Origin: Algoriphagus limi
Lineage (GTDB): Bacteria; Bacteroidota; Bacteroidia; Cytophagales; Cyclobacteriaceae
Length of the DNA: 64,000 bases
Direction of reading: 5' to 3'
Assembly (NCBI RefSeq): GCF_024919275.1
Contig: NZ_JANWGH010000001.1
Coordinates: 124,001-188,000, forward strand
Below, in pieces: positions 25,638 through 35,543 of this stretch (its first letter is position 1; each line of letters begins with the position of its first letter). Made by a program: the position numbers and the translations under genes. Under the pieces are notes generated by a model. That model worked only from the letters and a program-made list of their open reading frames with translations. It ran no database searches and was not told the origin of the DNA.

Positions 25638-27659
25638 ATGAATGCTCTAAGGATACTTTTTTTTATTTCGATGGTAGCATGTGTTTTTTCTTGTTCAGAT
25701 TCTGACGATTCACAGCCGGTTATTAATGATCCAGATTCCTCAGTTGGAACAAAAGATCCAAATGGGGGGACAAGTGACCCTCCATTGACACCTGGCCAAA
25801 GTCTAGTTACTGGATTGGTAGAATTACCTGAATCCATAAATCCTGAAAGTTTAAAAATAGTTTCTCCTGCTGGATCTTACGAGGTTAATAATGATGGGAC
25901 TTTTAAGGCCATTGTTACAGAAAACAGTAAACAAGTCCTAATGGTTGAAGATCAGGATGGGGATATTCTATTAGCCTCAATAAGCAATTCTTCTCAAGAT
26001 ACATTAAATGCTAAAACAACAACTCGGGCAATAGTTGGTTTGGCTCCTTGGTCTGGATTAGTAGAAAATGATGAACTAGAAATTATTCTTGATGAATTCG
26101 AAAAGACTCCTCAATATAAATCTCTCGAAAACGTAGTAGAAAATGTAATTCGGAAGGGAATATCCCCTCTTGATGATTCTGAAGTAATAGAAATGCTGGG
26201 GAATCTTTTTTCTCAAGCACCTATTGACTCTAGGCTAACATCAAGAATCTTCAGTATTCCAGAGGTGGATAATATTGTTGAACCAAATATTAGTTATTCA
26301 AATGGGAGTTTTACCATTTCAAATGATGGAACTACTACAGCGGTTTGGGGCGTAGAAGTTTTTGATAAAAACAAAGAGTCTCTTACGGGAAGACTTATGT
26401 TAGAAGGGAATAAGGTAATGTTTCCTTCTTTAACAAGTATTTGGAAATTTATTACTGGGGATCTTCTAGACGCGGTATTTGAAAGGTCAGAATCTTTGGT
26501 CGTGCCTGTAATAATAGAGGACAAATATGAAATCCAATTTGGAAGTCCTACCAGACTTTCCCTTAATCCAGCCTTATCATTTGAGGCCGCTAGATTTAAT
26601 ATTTATAATTCCTATCAGACCGTATTTTCAGCTCTTGGAATAAAATTAAAGGGTTTGAGTCCTTCAGAATATTTTGAACAGGGTTGTTTAAATGATTTTT
26701 TTGATGCAACAACTAAAAGCCTTGTAGATTTACTTACTAAAAGAGAATTGACCGCAGAAATATTCCTAAGCCAATTCTCAACACTCTTTTCAGGCTCTAT
26801 TGGTTCTTTAGCAGAATGCTCCAGTATTTTTGATGATTTTGATGGGAGTACCCCAAGTAGTTTAGATAAATACCTTAAGAATCTTGCAAAATTTCTAAAT
26901 GCCTATGAAAAGGTGGAAGCGGCATTTATAACCGGAAAATTGATTGGGGATATGCTTGTATTAAGTGATATTCAAATTTGTAGGCAGGTTATAAATGGCA
27001 AAATATACCCTTGCTTTACACTTTCAAAAGGAGGAAATGTTCCAACTGAAATAAATTCTCCAAACAAAGCAGAATTATATGTTGAGGCGGAGCTTGATAT
27101 TCTTCCAGAAGAATCGGATGTGTTTCCAATTGGAGCCCCTATTGCTTGGGAAGTTATTGAAGGAGATGGAACCTTAAACAAAAATTCATCTCCCATAGAT
27201 AATTTAGGAAAGTCAGTAATTATTTTTTCACCAGGTAAAGCTGAGAAAAATATAATTCTTGCTTCGGTAAAGGATAAGGATGGGAATATGAAAGATCAGA
27301 TTGAATTTGAGGTAACTGCGAAATTTATTGACTCACTCGCTCTTTATAAGGAAGCAATTGTAGGAACTTGGGATGTAATAGCACATAGTACTAATTCTAA
27401 ATATAGAATGATAATAGGCCAATACAATGATAATTCCTTGTATGGTAAATATTGGGCAGTAGATAATGATGGAAATCAATTAAGCTATGGGTATAATATT
27501 TCACCTTCAATTTATATAGAGAATGAAAGATATCACCTTCAAACAGGAATTTACCTTTGGGGGCGAAAACCAACTGATCCTTTGACCTATCCTCCAACTG
27601 AGTTTAATGAATATCATGAAGATGGGAAGCTATACTTTTCATATAAGAAGATTGAATAA
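25638..27659 (+). CDS. Large secreted lipoprotein of unknown function
   Basis: I start it at the ATG at 25638: from there the product begins MNALRILFFISMVACVFSC, a lipoprotein signal with the lipobox Cys at residue 19; a TTG 51 bp earlier would bury it. Length 673 residues. After a Ser/Asp/Pro-rich linker it is beta-rich, with an Ig-like stretch near residues 475-570 (LGKSVIIFSPGKAEKNIILAS) and a C-terminal domain that reads like a calycin (VGTWDVIAHSTNSKYRMIIG). Presumably anchored in the outer membrane. It is the first gene outside the island and the family is not recognised. Confidence 0.65.
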   Translation: MNALRILFFISMVACVFSCSDSDDSQPVINDPDSSVGTKDPNGGTSDPPLTPGQSLVTGLVELPESINPESLKIVSPAGSYEVNNDGTFKAIVTENSKQVLMVEDQDGDILLASISNSSQDTLNAKTTTRAIVGLAPWSGLVENDELEIILDEFEKTPQYKSLENVVENVIRKGISPLDDSEVIEMLGNLFSQAPIDSRLTSRIFSIPEVDNIVEPNISYSNGSFTISNDGTTTAVWGVEVFDKNKESLTGRLMLEGNKVMFPSLTSIWKFITGDLLDAVFERSESLVVPVIIEDKYEIQFGSPTRLSLNPALSFEAARFNIYNSYQTVFSALGIKLKGLSPSEYFEQGCLNDFFDATTKSLVDLLTKRELTAEIFLSQFSTLFSGSIGSLAECSSIFDDFDGSTPSSLDKYLKNLAKFLNAYEKVEAAFITGKLIGDMLVLSDIQICRQVINGKIYPCFTLSKGGNVPTEINSPNKAELYVEAELDILPEESDVFPIGAPIAWEVIEGDGTLNKNSSPIDNLGKSVIIFSPGKAEKNIILASVKDKDGNMKDQIEFEVTAKFIDSLALYKEAIVGTWDVIAHSTNSKYRMIIGQYNDNSLYGKYWAVDNDGNQLSYGYNISPSIYIENERYHLQTGIYLWGRKPTDPLTYPPTEFNEYHEDGKLYFSYKKIE

Positions 27660-27731
27660 TTCTCATATGAAAAACATTCATTATTCAATCCCTCCTTATT
27701 TAGTTTATTTCCAGACCCAACTTCATAATTT

Positions 27732-29399
27732 TTAAAACAACCCTGAAATTACTCCATCCGGTGAGATATCTACTTGCTCCGCGGCTGGGGTTTCGGATAG
27801 GCCTGGCATCCTTAGAATTTCACCTGCAATTGGAATCAAAAAGCCCGCACCTGCAGCAATCTCGAATTCCCGAATGGTAATCTTAAAATCACGGGGCCTT
27901 CCGATCAACTTCTCCTGATCACTGATGCTTTTCTGGGTTTTGGCGATGCAGACAGGTAGGTGATTATATCCCAGCCTATCGATTTTCTTGAGTTGGCTTT
28001 GAGCCTTCGCTGAAAGAACTACTCCGGATGCACCATAGATGGTTCGGCTGACTTTCTTAATTTTTTCTTCTACCGAATCGTCCAATGCATAGGTCGGCTT
28101 GAATTTGTATTGGCAATTTTCAGCAGCTTTAATGACAAGTTTGCCAAGATTAAGACAGCCCTCTCCGCCTTTTTCCCATCCCTCACTCAAAGCCACTGGA
28201 ATTCCCAAATTCTCACAATAATCTAGCAAAAGCTGCTTTTCGGCTGCTGTATCACTACTAAAGACATTGACGGCTACTACTACTGGAATCCCAAAACTTC
28301 TAAGACTTTCTAAGTGATGCAACAAATTCGGCAACCCTTTTTCCAATGCCTCTAGATCCTCTGAAGTCAGGTCCTTGAGTGGTTTTCCTCCGTGGTATTT
28401 TAATGCGCGAATGGTCGCAACTAGAACTGTTGCTTTTGGAGAAATACCTGCTTCGCGACATTTGATATTGAAAAACTTTTCAGCTCCAAGATCGGAACCG
28501 AAACCCGCCTCAGTCACAACATAATCCCCTAAGCTCAGGCCCATTTTTGTAGCGATGATGCTGTTGGTTCCCTGTGCGATATTGGCAAAAGGTCCGCCAT
28601 GAATCAAAGCAGGGTGATGTCCCAAGGTCTGTACCAAATTAGGCTTGATAGCTTCTTTCATTAAAGTGGCCATAGCCCCTTCAGCTTTCAGGTCACCTGC
28701 ATACACAGGGCTTCCATCAAAGCGATCACCAACGTAAATACTAGCAAAACGCTTCTTTAGATCTTCCAAGTCTTTGCTCATGCAAAGGATAGCCATTACC
28801 TCGCTGGCTGCGGTGATATTGAATCCGGTTTCTCGAGGAATTCCACCGGTTTTTCCTCCTAGACCAGTAACGATTCCACGAAGTGCCCGGTCATTCATAT
28901 CCATGACTCGCTTCCACAAAACGGTTCGGGGATCAATGCCAAGGTTTCTGGTTTTACTTTGAATATTATTATCAATCAGGGCAGATAGAAGATTATTGGC
29001 TTTTTCAATTGCATGAAAATCCCCAGTAAAATGCAAGTTGATATCCTCCATGGGGATGACCTGCGACCAACCTCCTCCAGCTGCGCCTCCTTTGATTCCA
29101 AAAACAGGCCCCAAACTTGGCTCTCTGATAACTGCGATGGTGTTTTTTTCTAATTGATTTAGGGCATCGGTTAAGCCAATAGTGACGGTGGTTTTTCCTT
29201 CTCCTGCGGGAGTAGGAGTGATGGCAGTAACTAAAATCAGATTGGATTGGGTGATTTTTTCTTCGTCAATTATGTCTAGGGATAGCTTGGCTTTGCAGCG
29301 TCCATAGATTTCAAAGTCCTCATCCGGAATCCCAAGCCTCTCTGTGATTTTGCGAATGGGCATGGGTTTGACGGATTTGGCTATTTCGAGGTCATTCAT
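27732..29399 (-). CDS. fhs: Formate-tetrahydrofolate ligase
   Basis: ATP-dependent formate-THF ligase (10-formyl-THF synthetase), making the one-carbon donor for purines and formyl-Met. Length 555 residues, the family norm. The P-loop-like ATP site TPTPAGEGKTTVTIGL lies near residues 62-77, followed by the family hallmark EPSLGPVFGIKGGAAGGG. The C-terminal EIAAGAGFLIPIAGEILRMP is also conserved. Single gene on the minus strand, with no one-carbon genes adjacent. About 150 bp separates its start from the outer-membrane protein gene. Confidence 0.97.
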   Translation of the reverse strand: MNDLEIAKSVKPMPIRKITERLGIPDEDFEIYGRCKAKLSLDIIDEEKITQSNLILVTAITPTPAGEGKTTVTIGLTDALNQLEKNTIAVIREPSLGPVFGIKGGAAGGGWSQVIPMEDINLHFTGDFHAIEKANNLLSALIDNNIQSKTRNLGIDPRTVLWKRVMDMNDRALRGIVTGLGGKTGGIPRETGFNITAASEVMAILCMSKDLEDLKKRFASIYVGDRFDGSPVYAGDLKAEGAMATLMKEAIKPNLVQTLGHHPALIHGGPFANIAQGTNSIIATKMGLSLGDYVVTEAGFGSDLGAEKFFNIKCREAGISPKATVLVATIRALKYHGGKPLKDLTSEDLEALEKGLPNLLHHLESLRSFGIPVVVAVNVFSSDTAAEKQLLLDYCENLGIPVALSEGWEKGGEGCLNLGKLVIKAAENCQYKFKPTYALDDSVEEKIKKVSRTIYGASGVVLSAKAQSQLKKIDRLGYNHLPVCIAKTQKSISDQEKLIGRPRDFKITIREFEIAAGAGFLIPIAGEILRMPGLSETPAAEQVDISPDGVISGLF

Positions 29400-29550
29400 G
29401 GTCGTTTTTGTTTCAAAAAAAGGGTATAAATAGCTATCGAAGCCTGATTATTTTTTGTAAAAAAAATGATAGAAGTCAGTTAAAAATCAGGAAAAAGAAA
29501 TTCCATTCTACCACCCTTGAAAGAGAGGCAGAATGGAAAGGGATTTTTGT

Positions 29551-32226
29551 TTACAGATCGTACTTTAAGGTCAGCAATCCGTATCTCGGTTGAACCAGGT
29601 AAGAGAAAGTACTAATGAGGTTTTCATTAAAGCTATCTCTACGAATAGATCGTGTGTCAAGCAGATTCCATACGGAAACTTTTATTTCCCAAGGGCTACT
29701 TTTTCCTCGATAAGTCAAAAAGGCATTTAAGAAGTCAAAATCGCTTTGAGTTCCTGCGGCCCGATTTAGGTAGGTGTTGTAAGTATAATCCGCATTCAAC
29801 CTCAGCCCCTTGAAAATGTCCAAATCTATTTCAATTCGTGGGCTGTGTGTTGTAAATGTGTTTTCAAGATTTCCTGAATTATAGCGATTGGTAGTGAAGG
29901 AATAGGCAAAATCCACTTCCAAAACCTTAAAAAAGGTCGTCGTTAGCTTGGTGTCATAGGTTTGTGAAAATTGCTTATTCTGCGCCGGGAGATCATCCAG
30001 AAGCAAGTTGGTTGAAAAGGCATTCCAGTTTCCGCCAACTTCAAATTTAAATTTATTCAAGGCCTTATCAAGGCGAATATCCCCATTCAAAGTTTCATTA
30101 ACAGGCTCAATATTTTGCAAAGAGAGGAGGCGATTGATCCCTGCAAAATCCGTAGAAGTCACGATTTCATCCCGCTTTCGTTGGTAATTCATGTTTCCAA
30201 AAACAGTCAGTCCAGAAAACATGTCGAAATGATTGTAACTCAAGTTGTGATTGGAAAAGAGTCCATTGTCCAAAGTTCGATTTCCCTGAAAAACCGCATT
30301 GTAATCCTGTAATACTAGTCCCTGAGCTAATTTTTGGATATCCATAAAATTGGCTTCTACCTGATAGCGATAGGTTAGCGAACGGTTAGATTTGATATTC
30401 CATTTGGCATAGAGTCCCGGCAAAGCCAGAATTTTCCGGTAAGAAAGTTCATTCTCAAATTGCTGATCCTGCCAGGTGTAGCGATGAGCAAAAATTGATG
30501 GACTGATGATGAATTTCTTCCACTTGGTTTTCCAAGTCATCCCTACATACAGGTCCTGAAAGCCAAATTCATTCTCATTGTCAAAGGCTTGGAATTCTTC
30601 ATCGGAACCATCCTGATTCAATTCCCCTTCCAGTTTTTGCTTGAATTGCTGGTATCCTAAAGACCAATTCAAATGATTGGTGGGGTTGAGGATGTAGTAA
30701 TAATTGAATGCTCCCTCCAAGGTTCCGGTTCGAAGTTCCTGGGACTGAATCAATCGATATTGCTCTGCATCCGGAATGATTGCCAAACCTAGTATCGGCT
30801 TCAGATTCGTAGTTAGATCAAAAATTGGATCAGTGAATTTTCGTTCCCAATTCAACTCTGTGGAGAAAACGTGTCTTTCGGAAGGGGCATGATACCATTC
30901 GAATTTTTGCTGAATGGCATAAGGGTTCCGAGAGTTGATAGATGCCAGATTTTGCTGGGTTTGACCAAAATTAGACTGAAGTAAATTGGTATTGCTGATG
31001 TCTGAAATTTTTCCAAAAGCACTGTATCGAATATAAGTTTCTTCCTTGGGCGTATAGGTCAGGGAGTATTTTCCCAAAGCTGATGCATTCTCAACTTCAC
31101 TTGCAGAGGCAAGGGTTTCCTGGACATTTTCCCCAGAATTCAAATAGGTGCGGAAAGAGTTGCTGCCTAATTTATTTTTGGAAGCAGAGCCAATGAGGAA
31201 GCCTGCATGTCTCCATGTTCTGCTTGGAGTGTAATTGAAATTGAGTGCTCCCAAATGAGTGTTGAGTTGGGCTGCATTCGTTCGATTGGCTAGTGGGATA
31301 CCAATATCATCCCCGTTTAGTTGAACACGTGAACCTGATCGGGAACTTAGTCCTGCCAACCCTCCATTGAATCGAAAATAATCCTGAAGTGTGAAAGTTT
31401 GTTCTCCCACATTATTGCTTCCTCCGATTAGATTTAAGTTGAGCTTTGGAGCATAATAAAATGCATTGGCATGTCCTAAATATCGTTCTTTTGGTCCGCC
31501 ACCAGCCTCCAAATCGCCAAAAACCATATTCTTTTTCCCATCTTTCAATTCGATATTCAAGGCAAGGGTTTCATTATTATCCAGTCCTCGAATAGGGGAA
31601 ACCTCATTGAAGTTTTTCAATACCTGAACGCGGTCTACGGCATTGGCAGGAAGGTTTTTAGTCGCCAATTTGGTGTCCCCATCAAAGAAGGTTTTTCCAT
31701 CTACCAATACCTTGTCTACTTTTTTCCCTTGTACTTTTACCTCCCCGTTTTCATCCACTTGGAAGCCCGGGAGTTTTTCGAGCACATCTTCTAATTTCCG
31801 TTCATTCCCGGTGGTAAAAGCATCGGTTTTGTAGGTCAAGGTATCCCCTTTCATGGTAACTGGCAGCTCCGAAACCACTTCAACCATTCCCAATTCCGTA
31901 TCTGCTTGTTCCAGTACAATCAAAAAAGGTGTTTCTGAATCCCATTCTGTCACGGACATTTCAAACTGTCTATACCCGACAAAGGAAACTCGTAAAAGAT
32001 ATTCAGAGCCAGGGTTCAGGGTGATTTTGAACTTTCCTTCATCATTTGAAATTCCGAACCCACCAATTTTCTGAGTGGATTGATTAATAGCAACAATGTT
32101 GGCATAGGGGATTGGGCGGTCAAGGGAATCCAAAACTCTTCCAGTTAAGGCCTTCCCTTGTCCCCATGCTGGAATGACAATCCCTGCGAAAAAAGAGAGC
32201 AAAAGCAATCGTTTCAAAAAAAGCAT
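29551..32226 (-). CDS. Outer-membrane beta-barrel protein with carboxypeptidase-regulatory N-domain (TonB-receptor-like)
   Basis: Protein of 891 residues with signal peptide (LLLLSFFAGIVIPAWGQG), then a CarboxypepD-regulatory-like domain (ALTGRVLDSLDRPIPYANI, about 25-100), a plug-like region with VLVDGKTFFDGD near residue 173, and a long beta barrel (alternating hydrophobic strands, many Asn/Tyr) ending in aromatic YGLLTLKYDL. This is the beta-barrel family that lacks a clear TonB box. It probably imports or exposes a peptide or metal-related substrate. It starts 37 bp after the GLPGLI gene, as expected for that pair, and is likely under the divergent two-component system. Confidence 0.85.
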   Translation of the reverse strand: MLFLKRLLLLSFFAGIVIPAWGQGKALTGRVLDSLDRPIPYANIVAINQSTQKIGGFGISNDEGKFKITLNPGSEYLLRVSFVGYRQFEMSVTEWDSETPFLIVLEQADTELGMVEVVSELPVTMKGDTLTYKTDAFTTGNERKLEDVLEKLPGFQVDENGEVKVQGKKVDKVLVDGKTFFDGDTKLATKNLPANAVDRVQVLKNFNEVSPIRGLDNNETLALNIELKDGKKNMVFGDLEAGGGPKERYLGHANAFYYAPKLNLNLIGGSNNVGEQTFTLQDYFRFNGGLAGLSSRSGSRVQLNGDDIGIPLANRTNAAQLNTHLGALNFNYTPSRTWRHAGFLIGSASKNKLGSNSFRTYLNSGENVQETLASASEVENASALGKYSLTYTPKEETYIRYSAFGKISDISNTNLLQSNFGQTQQNLASINSRNPYAIQQKFEWYHAPSERHVFSTELNWERKFTDPIFDLTTNLKPILGLAIIPDAEQYRLIQSQELRTGTLEGAFNYYYILNPTNHLNWSLGYQQFKQKLEGELNQDGSDEEFQAFDNENEFGFQDLYVGMTWKTKWKKFIISPSIFAHRYTWQDQQFENELSYRKILALPGLYAKWNIKSNRSLTYRYQVEANFMDIQKLAQGLVLQDYNAVFQGNRTLDNGLFSNHNLSYNHFDMFSGLTVFGNMNYQRKRDEIVTSTDFAGINRLLSLQNIEPVNETLNGDIRLDKALNKFKFEVGGNWNAFSTNLLLDDLPAQNKQFSQTYDTKLTTTFFKVLEVDFAYSFTTNRYNSGNLENTFTTHSPRIEIDLDIFKGLRLNADYTYNTYLNRAAGTQSDFDFLNAFLTYRGKSSPWEIKVSVWNLLDTRSIRRDSFNENLISTFSYLVQPRYGLLTLKYDL

Positions 32227-32263
32227 AGTTGGTTTAGTCTTGTAGATCTTTTTTTGATTTTGC

Positions 32264-33097
32264 TTAGTTACCTATTCGGATCGTGAATTGATTTCCATCA
32301 CCTGGTTTCCCTTGGTAGCGATTCATCATTTGCTTCATTCCTTCCTCTTGGATGGCTCGGAATTCTTCCCGAGTTACTACTTTTCCTCGATCAGGTCGGA
32401 CAATTGCTACTGGCTCGGCAGATGGATTTAATTCAATTCGCTCGCAGATAAGTACCCGGCCTCCATTGTTTAGTTCCAAGATCAATCCTGGCAAACCGAA
32501 GTAATTTTCTGGTCCATGTGGAACTGGGATTTCTGGCGTAAACCAAGCGGTAACTTCTAAAGTATCCTTCACCACTTCCATTTCGGTCATTCCGGTAGAA
32601 AAGCGTTGGGAATCCACAATTCGGGTGTACGTTGCTTTTTGAGCTGTATATTCCCCGATTTTCTTGGTTTCACCAGTTAATTCCCATTCAGCTGGTTCCA
32701 GCACATCCTTAATTAAAAAGTCTTTTCCCATCACATCCTGCTCCTGTTCAAAAGTTTGCTCTGCGATGTTTTTATAAAGGATTCGGTCTTGACTTCCCGT
32801 ATTGATTACGATTTGCATCCCCCCTGAGGAAGCAGTAGCTGGACCACCACCTAGGCTTTCTACTTGCTTCCAGTTGGATTCAATGGGAGTAAATGAGAGC
32901 ACATATTCCCGCTCCATTTGTTTTTTAAGTTGAGCTTGGATTTCCGCCATTTGATCCGGATTCATTTGACTTGAATCCATTTCGAATTTGAAAGAGGAGG
33001 AGGATTTGTAATAAGCTCTTCCGGTTAGGCCTTGAGAAAGGACTTGGCCAACACTCCCCATCATAAAGGCAATTAGAATAAGTAGTTTCGTCTTCAT
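32264..33097 (-). CDS. GLPGLI family secreted protein
   Basis: Secreted protein of 277 residues with signal peptide (LLILIAFMMGSVGQVLSQG) and the defining motif FGLPGLILELN near residues 202-212. GLPGLI proteins are Bacteroidota periplasmic or surface proteins of unknown biochemical role, often next to an outer-membrane beta-barrel protein as here. The tail is rich in Met/Gln. It leads the operon and diverges from the sensor-kinase gene across a 114-bp intergenic region that carries three GTTAA repeats. Confidence 0.9.
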   Translation of the reverse strand: MKTKLLILIAFMMGSVGQVLSQGLTGRAYYKSSSSFKFEMDSSQMNPDQMAEIQAQLKKQMEREYVLSFTPIESNWKQVESLGGGPATASSGGMQIVINTGSQDRILYKNIAEQTFEQEQDVMGKDFLIKDVLEPAEWELTGETKKIGEYTAQKATYTRIVDSQRFSTGMTEMEVVKDTLEVTAWFTPEIPVPHGPENYFGLPGLILELNNGGRVLICERIELNPSAEPVAIVRPDRGKVVTREEFRAIQEEGMKQMMNRYQGKPGDGNQFTIRIGN

Positions 33098-33146
33098 CGT
33101 GTTTCTGTTTTTTTAGCAAATCAATAAAGTTAGCACAAAACTATCC

Positions 33147-33176
33147 GTTAAGTACTGTTAACGAGTGTTAACCTCC
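33147..33176. promoter_or_regulatory. Three GTTAA direct repeats at exact 10-bp spacing
   Basis: GTTAAGTACT, GTTAACGAGT and GTTAACCTCC begin at 33147, 33157 and 33167, one helical turn apart on the same face of the DNA. They sit between the GLPGLI/beta-barrel operon and the divergent sensor-kinase/response-regulator genes. OmpR/PhoB-type regulators bind direct repeats at such spacing, and this pair encodes one. Likely an operator for the cognate regulator, controlling one or both directions. Confidence 0.5.
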
Positions 33177-33199
33177 GTTTTTTGGCTATTATATACTCT

Positions 33200-33207
33200 T
33201 AACTTTG
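33200..33207 (+). promoter_or_regulatory. Possible -7 promoter element TAACTTTG
   Basis: TAACTTTG matches the Bacteroidota -7 consensus TAnnTTTG exactly. A T-run with TTG at 33178-33184 could act as the -33 box, although the 15-bp gap is short. Transcription would begin almost on the kinase GTG start (33212), giving a leaderless or nearly leaderless message. That makes the element doubtful unless the kinase starts further downstream. Confidence 0.3.
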
Positions 33208-33211
33208 AATT

Positions 33212-34753
33212 GTGAAAAAGCTGGAATTCAAGCGGATCGGAATTTTAATAGGGGTTACACTGCTAATTGCAGTGGCTGTTCAGGCCTGGCGTATTACCTC
33301 AGAATTTGAATTGATCCAGACTCAGCTACAAGGAGATATTCAGGAGTGCCTGGATAATGCGGTTGAGAATTATTATGCCGAGTTGGCAAAAACGGACGTA
33401 ATTACCCTGACCGATTTCAAATCTATCAATACAGAAACAAATGACTCTGCTAAAACCCGTACAAGTGTCACTAAAGTAAAGATAAACAGCCCCGATAGTG
33501 TAGGGAACTTTTTTGATAGGGTTGGGAATAGCATCCGTTTATTTAAGGCAATTGAAAATGCCGAAAGTGGAGGTTTGGATTCTTTGTTTTGGAATGGGGA
33601 AGTTCAGGATTCTACCTCAAGCTTTGTCCTTTTAGATACTGCTCGGAAAATCGCACTCGATCAGGAAAATGATTTGCAAATCTTCATGGGAAAAACCAAC
33701 GCCGATAGCATCAATAGGCTGGAGTTTTTGACCAGTAAGATTATTATTTCTATTACGAGAGATAGTTTGGACTTTGATAAAATCAATGCTTTTCTATTCG
33801 AGGAATTGGATAGAAGAGGGATTGATATAAATTATCGCTTGGTTCATTTGACAGGAGAGGAAGAGTCAGATAGTCTTCTACTTGCCGATACTCCCAAAAT
33901 GCCTTTCAAAACGGTGTCAAGGTCAACTTTTTTACCAGTTGGACAGCGTTTGGAAATGTATTTTGAAAATACAGCCCTTACAGTTTTAAAACGAGGAGCG
34001 ATTGAGATTTTGACGGCTTTGGTCTTTTTGGGGATAATCGCCTATGCATTTTCTTATCTCTATCAAACCATCAAAAACCAAAAGGAAATTGCTGAAATCA
34101 AGCAAGATTTGATTTCGAATATTACCCACGAATTCAAAACACCAATAGCAACAACCTTATCTGCAATTGAAGGAGTGGAGCATTTCAATCCTGAAAATGA
34201 CCCTTCCAAGACTAAGCGGTATTTGGGGATTTCGAAAACCCAGATGCATAAACTGAATCAAATGGTGGAAAAGCTTTTGGAGACAGCCACTCTTGATACA
34301 GATCAGTTAGTTTTGAAAAAAGAACCTATTGAGCCTGAGCCTATCCTGAGGCAGTTGGTCCAGAAGTTTCAAACGCTGGCTCCGGAAAAGCATTTAGATT
34401 TAATTCTGCCGGCTCATCCCAAACCGATAACAGTTGACCCCTTTCATTTTGAAAATGTCATTTCTAATCTTCTTGATAATGCGGTGAAGTATGGGGGAAA
34501 TGAGATCAAAATTTGTCTTGATCAAAATGGACATAACAAAATCCGAATTCAGGATAATGGAGGAAATATAAGCCCAGAACAAAAGGAGCGTGTTTTTGAG
34601 CAATTTTACCGTATCCCGAAAGGCGATTTGCACGATGTGAAGGGCTTTGGGATAGGATTGTATTATGTCCGAAAGATCGTAGAAAAGCATAATGGTAAAA
34701 TCCAGCTGGACACGAGTAAGAATTTGACCACTTTTATCACCTATTGGCCATGA
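33212..34753 (+). CDS. Two-component sensor histidine kinase
   Basis: Membrane sensor kinase of 513 residues with a GTG start. Helices at about residues 10-27 and 265-283 (VLKRGAIEILTALVFLGIIA) enclose a periplasmic sensor region of about 235 residues. Then come a HisKA domain with phospho-acceptor His306 in ITHEFKTP and an HATPase domain with the N box FENVISNLLDNAVKYGG, DNGGNI and GFGIGLYYV. It phosphorylates the response regulator encoded next, with which it shares an ATGA overlap. Location opposite the GLPGLI/beta-barrel operon suggests it senses an envelope-related signal. Confidence 0.92.
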   Translation: MKKLEFKRIGILIGVTLLIAVAVQAWRITSEFELIQTQLQGDIQECLDNAVENYYAELAKTDVITLTDFKSINTETNDSAKTRTSVTKVKINSPDSVGNFFDRVGNSIRLFKAIENAESGGLDSLFWNGEVQDSTSSFVLLDTARKIALDQENDLQIFMGKTNADSINRLEFLTSKIIISITRDSLDFDKINAFLFEELDRRGIDINYRLVHLTGEEESDSLLLADTPKMPFKTVSRSTFLPVGQRLEMYFENTALTVLKRGAIEILTALVFLGIIAYAFSYLYQTIKNQKEIAEIKQDLISNITHEFKTPIATTLSAIEGVEHFNPENDPSKTKRYLGISKTQMHKLNQMVEKLLETATLDTDQLVLKKEPIEPEPILRQLVQKFQTLAPEKHLDLILPAHPKPITVDPFHFENVISNLLDNAVKYGGNEIKICLDQNGHNKIRIQDNGGNISPEQKERVFEQFYRIPKGDLHDVKGFGIGLYYVRKIVEKHNGKIQLDTSKNLTTFITYWP

Positions 34754-35430
34754 GCAAAATCAACGTATTGCTGGCGGAAGATGAGCTGGCTTTGGGAATG
34801 ATTATTCAGGAAAGTTTGGAAAGCAGAGACTTCAAAGTCAAGCTTTGCGAAAATGGAGAAATAGCTTGGGAAAGTTATCAGAAAAACAAACCTGATATTC
34901 TGGTTTTGGATGTGATGATGCCAAAAAAAGATGGTTTTTCCTTGGCAACCGAAATCCGAAAAATTGATCCCTACACCCCAATTATTTTCCTTACTTCCAA
35001 GAGCCAGACAGAAGATGTAGTCAAGGGTTTTGGAATTGGTGCAAATGATTATGTGCGAAAACCCTTTAGTATGGAGGAATTGATTGTCCGGATCAAAGCC
35101 CATTTGGATAAACTTCGGACCCGTCAGAATCAAAGCGATTGGATTGGACTTGGCAAGTTCGAGTTTCATCCGACGAAGCAGGTACTAAAATTGGGTGATT
35201 CAGAGACACCACTTACCGCACGGGAAAGTCAATTGTTGCAGATGCTGCTGGAGCATGCCAATGAGATCACCGATCGAACTTTGATCTTAAATCAAATTTG
35301 GGGATCGGATGATTTTTTCAATGCCCGAAGTATGGATGTTTTTATTACCAAACTTCGAAAAAAGCTTCAAGCCGATCCGGAAATACAGATTTTAAATGTT
35401 CGTGGATATGGTTTTAAGCTAATTTGCTGA
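34750..35430 (+). CDS. OmpR-family response regulator
   Basis: Response regulator of 226 residues from the ATG at 34750, which overlaps the kinase stop (ATGA); a TTG six bases upstream is a less likely start. Receiver domain with phospho-accepting Asp54 in LVLDVMMPKKDG and the conserved Lys of VRKPFS near 102. The C-terminal winged helix is OmpR/PhoB type (LTARESQLLQMLLEHANEIT, then RSMDVFITKLRKKL). Expected to bind direct repeats such as the three GTTAA boxes at 33147-33176 and to control the divergent surface-protein genes, possibly also itself. Confidence 0.93.
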   Translation: MSKINVLLAEDELALGMIIQESLESRDFKVKLCENGEIAWESYQKNKPDILVLDVMMPKKDGFSLATEIRKIDPYTPIIFLTSKSQTEDVVKGFGIGANDYVRKPFSMEELIVRIKAHLDKLRTRQNQSDWIGLGKFEFHPTKQVLKLGDSETPLTARESQLLQMLLEHANEITDRTLILNQIWGSDDFFNARSMDVFITKLRKKLQADPEIQILNVRGYGFKLIC

Positions 35431-35543
35431 AAAGCCATTCATTAAGAATTAGGAAAGGATTTTACCTTCTATTGAATATTTTTTGTTCCCTATCTGAAAA
35501 GTTAGAGCTTAGTCCTTGAATTGATTAAGCTAATATTTCAAGG

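Noticed and set aside
33147..33176. GTTAA repeats as a CRISPR array
   Set aside because: The units are 10 bp without unique spacers and there are no cas genes; the geometry fits a regulator site.
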